DNA from: a virus
IMG/VR virus record: IMGVR_UViG_3300044675_008082
Location: 1-21,200 of that record
Length of the DNA stretch: 21,200 nt
Direction: 5' to 3' (one strand)
Shown here: in pieces, positions 21,033-21,200 of the stretch
Numbering within the stretch: position 1 is the first letter of the stretch
Layout of the letters: each line of letters starts with the position of its first letter
Made by a program: the position numbers and the translations under genes
Notes under the pieces: generated by a model
Database searches by the model: none
What the model was told of the DNA's origin: nothing
The model's input: the letters and a program-made list of their open reading frames with translations, nothing else

Positions 21033-21200
21033 TTATTTTTTATATGTGTAATTTGATAGTTTATTGAATCTTGCCAACTCTTCGTTGATTAAAGATTTAT
21101 TAGACGAAATATTTTCTTCCATAATTTCTTTAATTTTAGAAACTAATTCATCTTCAGTATATTCTTCTGGGTTATTTTTTACCTTTAATTGTAAAAGTTG
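21033..21200 (-). CDS. C-terminal end of an unknown protein (runs off right edge)
   Basis: The last 55 residues of a protein whose start lies beyond the window. The frame is open from 21200 to the TAA at 21033 and ends FNKLSNYTYKK. The visible part is helical and charged (KIKEIMEENISSNKS). The stop lies 7 bases before the ATG at 21025, so the two genes are probably cotranscribed. The codon use resembles that of the neighbours. No function can be suggested. Confidence 0.6.
   Translation of the reverse strand, partial: QLLQLKVKNNPEEYTEDELVSKIKEIMEENISSNKSLINEELARFNKLSNYTYKK

Noticed and set aside
1-21200. tRNA or other structural RNA genes
   Set aside because: No cloverleaf-like stretch was noticed and nearly all sequence is occupied by coding frames; a dedicated covariance search was not possible.

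Overview
The window looks like part of the virion (tail) module of a large double-stranded DNA phage with a contractile, T4-type tail, probably infecting a member of the Bacteroidota. The tail assignment rests on a gp19-like tail tube protein (162 residues), a 932-residue tape measure protein, a LysM/gp53-like small baseplate protein and two very large baseplate-type proteins. The host assignment is an inference: the DNA is very AT-rich, nearly all genes lack a Shine-Dalgarno sequence, and two plus-strand genes carry the Bacteroidota vegetative promoter element TAnnTTTG, one of them with TTTG exactly 19 bases upstream.

Most genes read on the minus strand, so the order of transcription is right to left. 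From the right edge: the C-terminal end of an unknown gene, a 200-residue unknown protein, an 841-residue unknown protein with a hydrophobic core, the tail tube gene, a free-standing Vsr-like homing endonuclease, a cluster of small unknown genes that share a leader peptide, a tail-assembly-chaperone-like gene with a possible frameshifted extension, a 451-residue protein, the tape measure gene, a 1700-residue baseplate protein with an OmpA-like domain and N-terminal tandem repeats, the LysM-like protein, and a large protein that runs off the left edge. The last three are separated by only 2 bases each and form a tight operon.

Three genes interrupt this order on the plus strand: a compact M20/M28-like zinc peptidase, a complete ClpP-type serine protease, and a small protein with two membrane segments. 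The peptidase and the membrane protein each have a TAnnTTTG promoter placed so that the mRNA would be nearly leaderless. Strong hairpin terminators follow them and insulate them from the convergent minus-strand genes. They look like independently expressed cargo within the late region.

The most interesting points are: the endonuclease ribosome-binding site, the only strong one seen, lies in a hairpin whose loop carries a promoter-like element and whose 3' side is followed by six T; a T7 run at the end of the chaperone gene where a +1 shift would join a conserved-looking second frame that has no start codon of its own before the conserved part; an OmpA-like domain inside a baseplate protein; a 15-base element repeated exactly ahead of three minus-strand genes; the shared leader MK(N/P)LI(R/K)KIL(K/R)E; a small gene split by a single in-frame TAA; and a short module shared by two otherwise different virion-region proteins.
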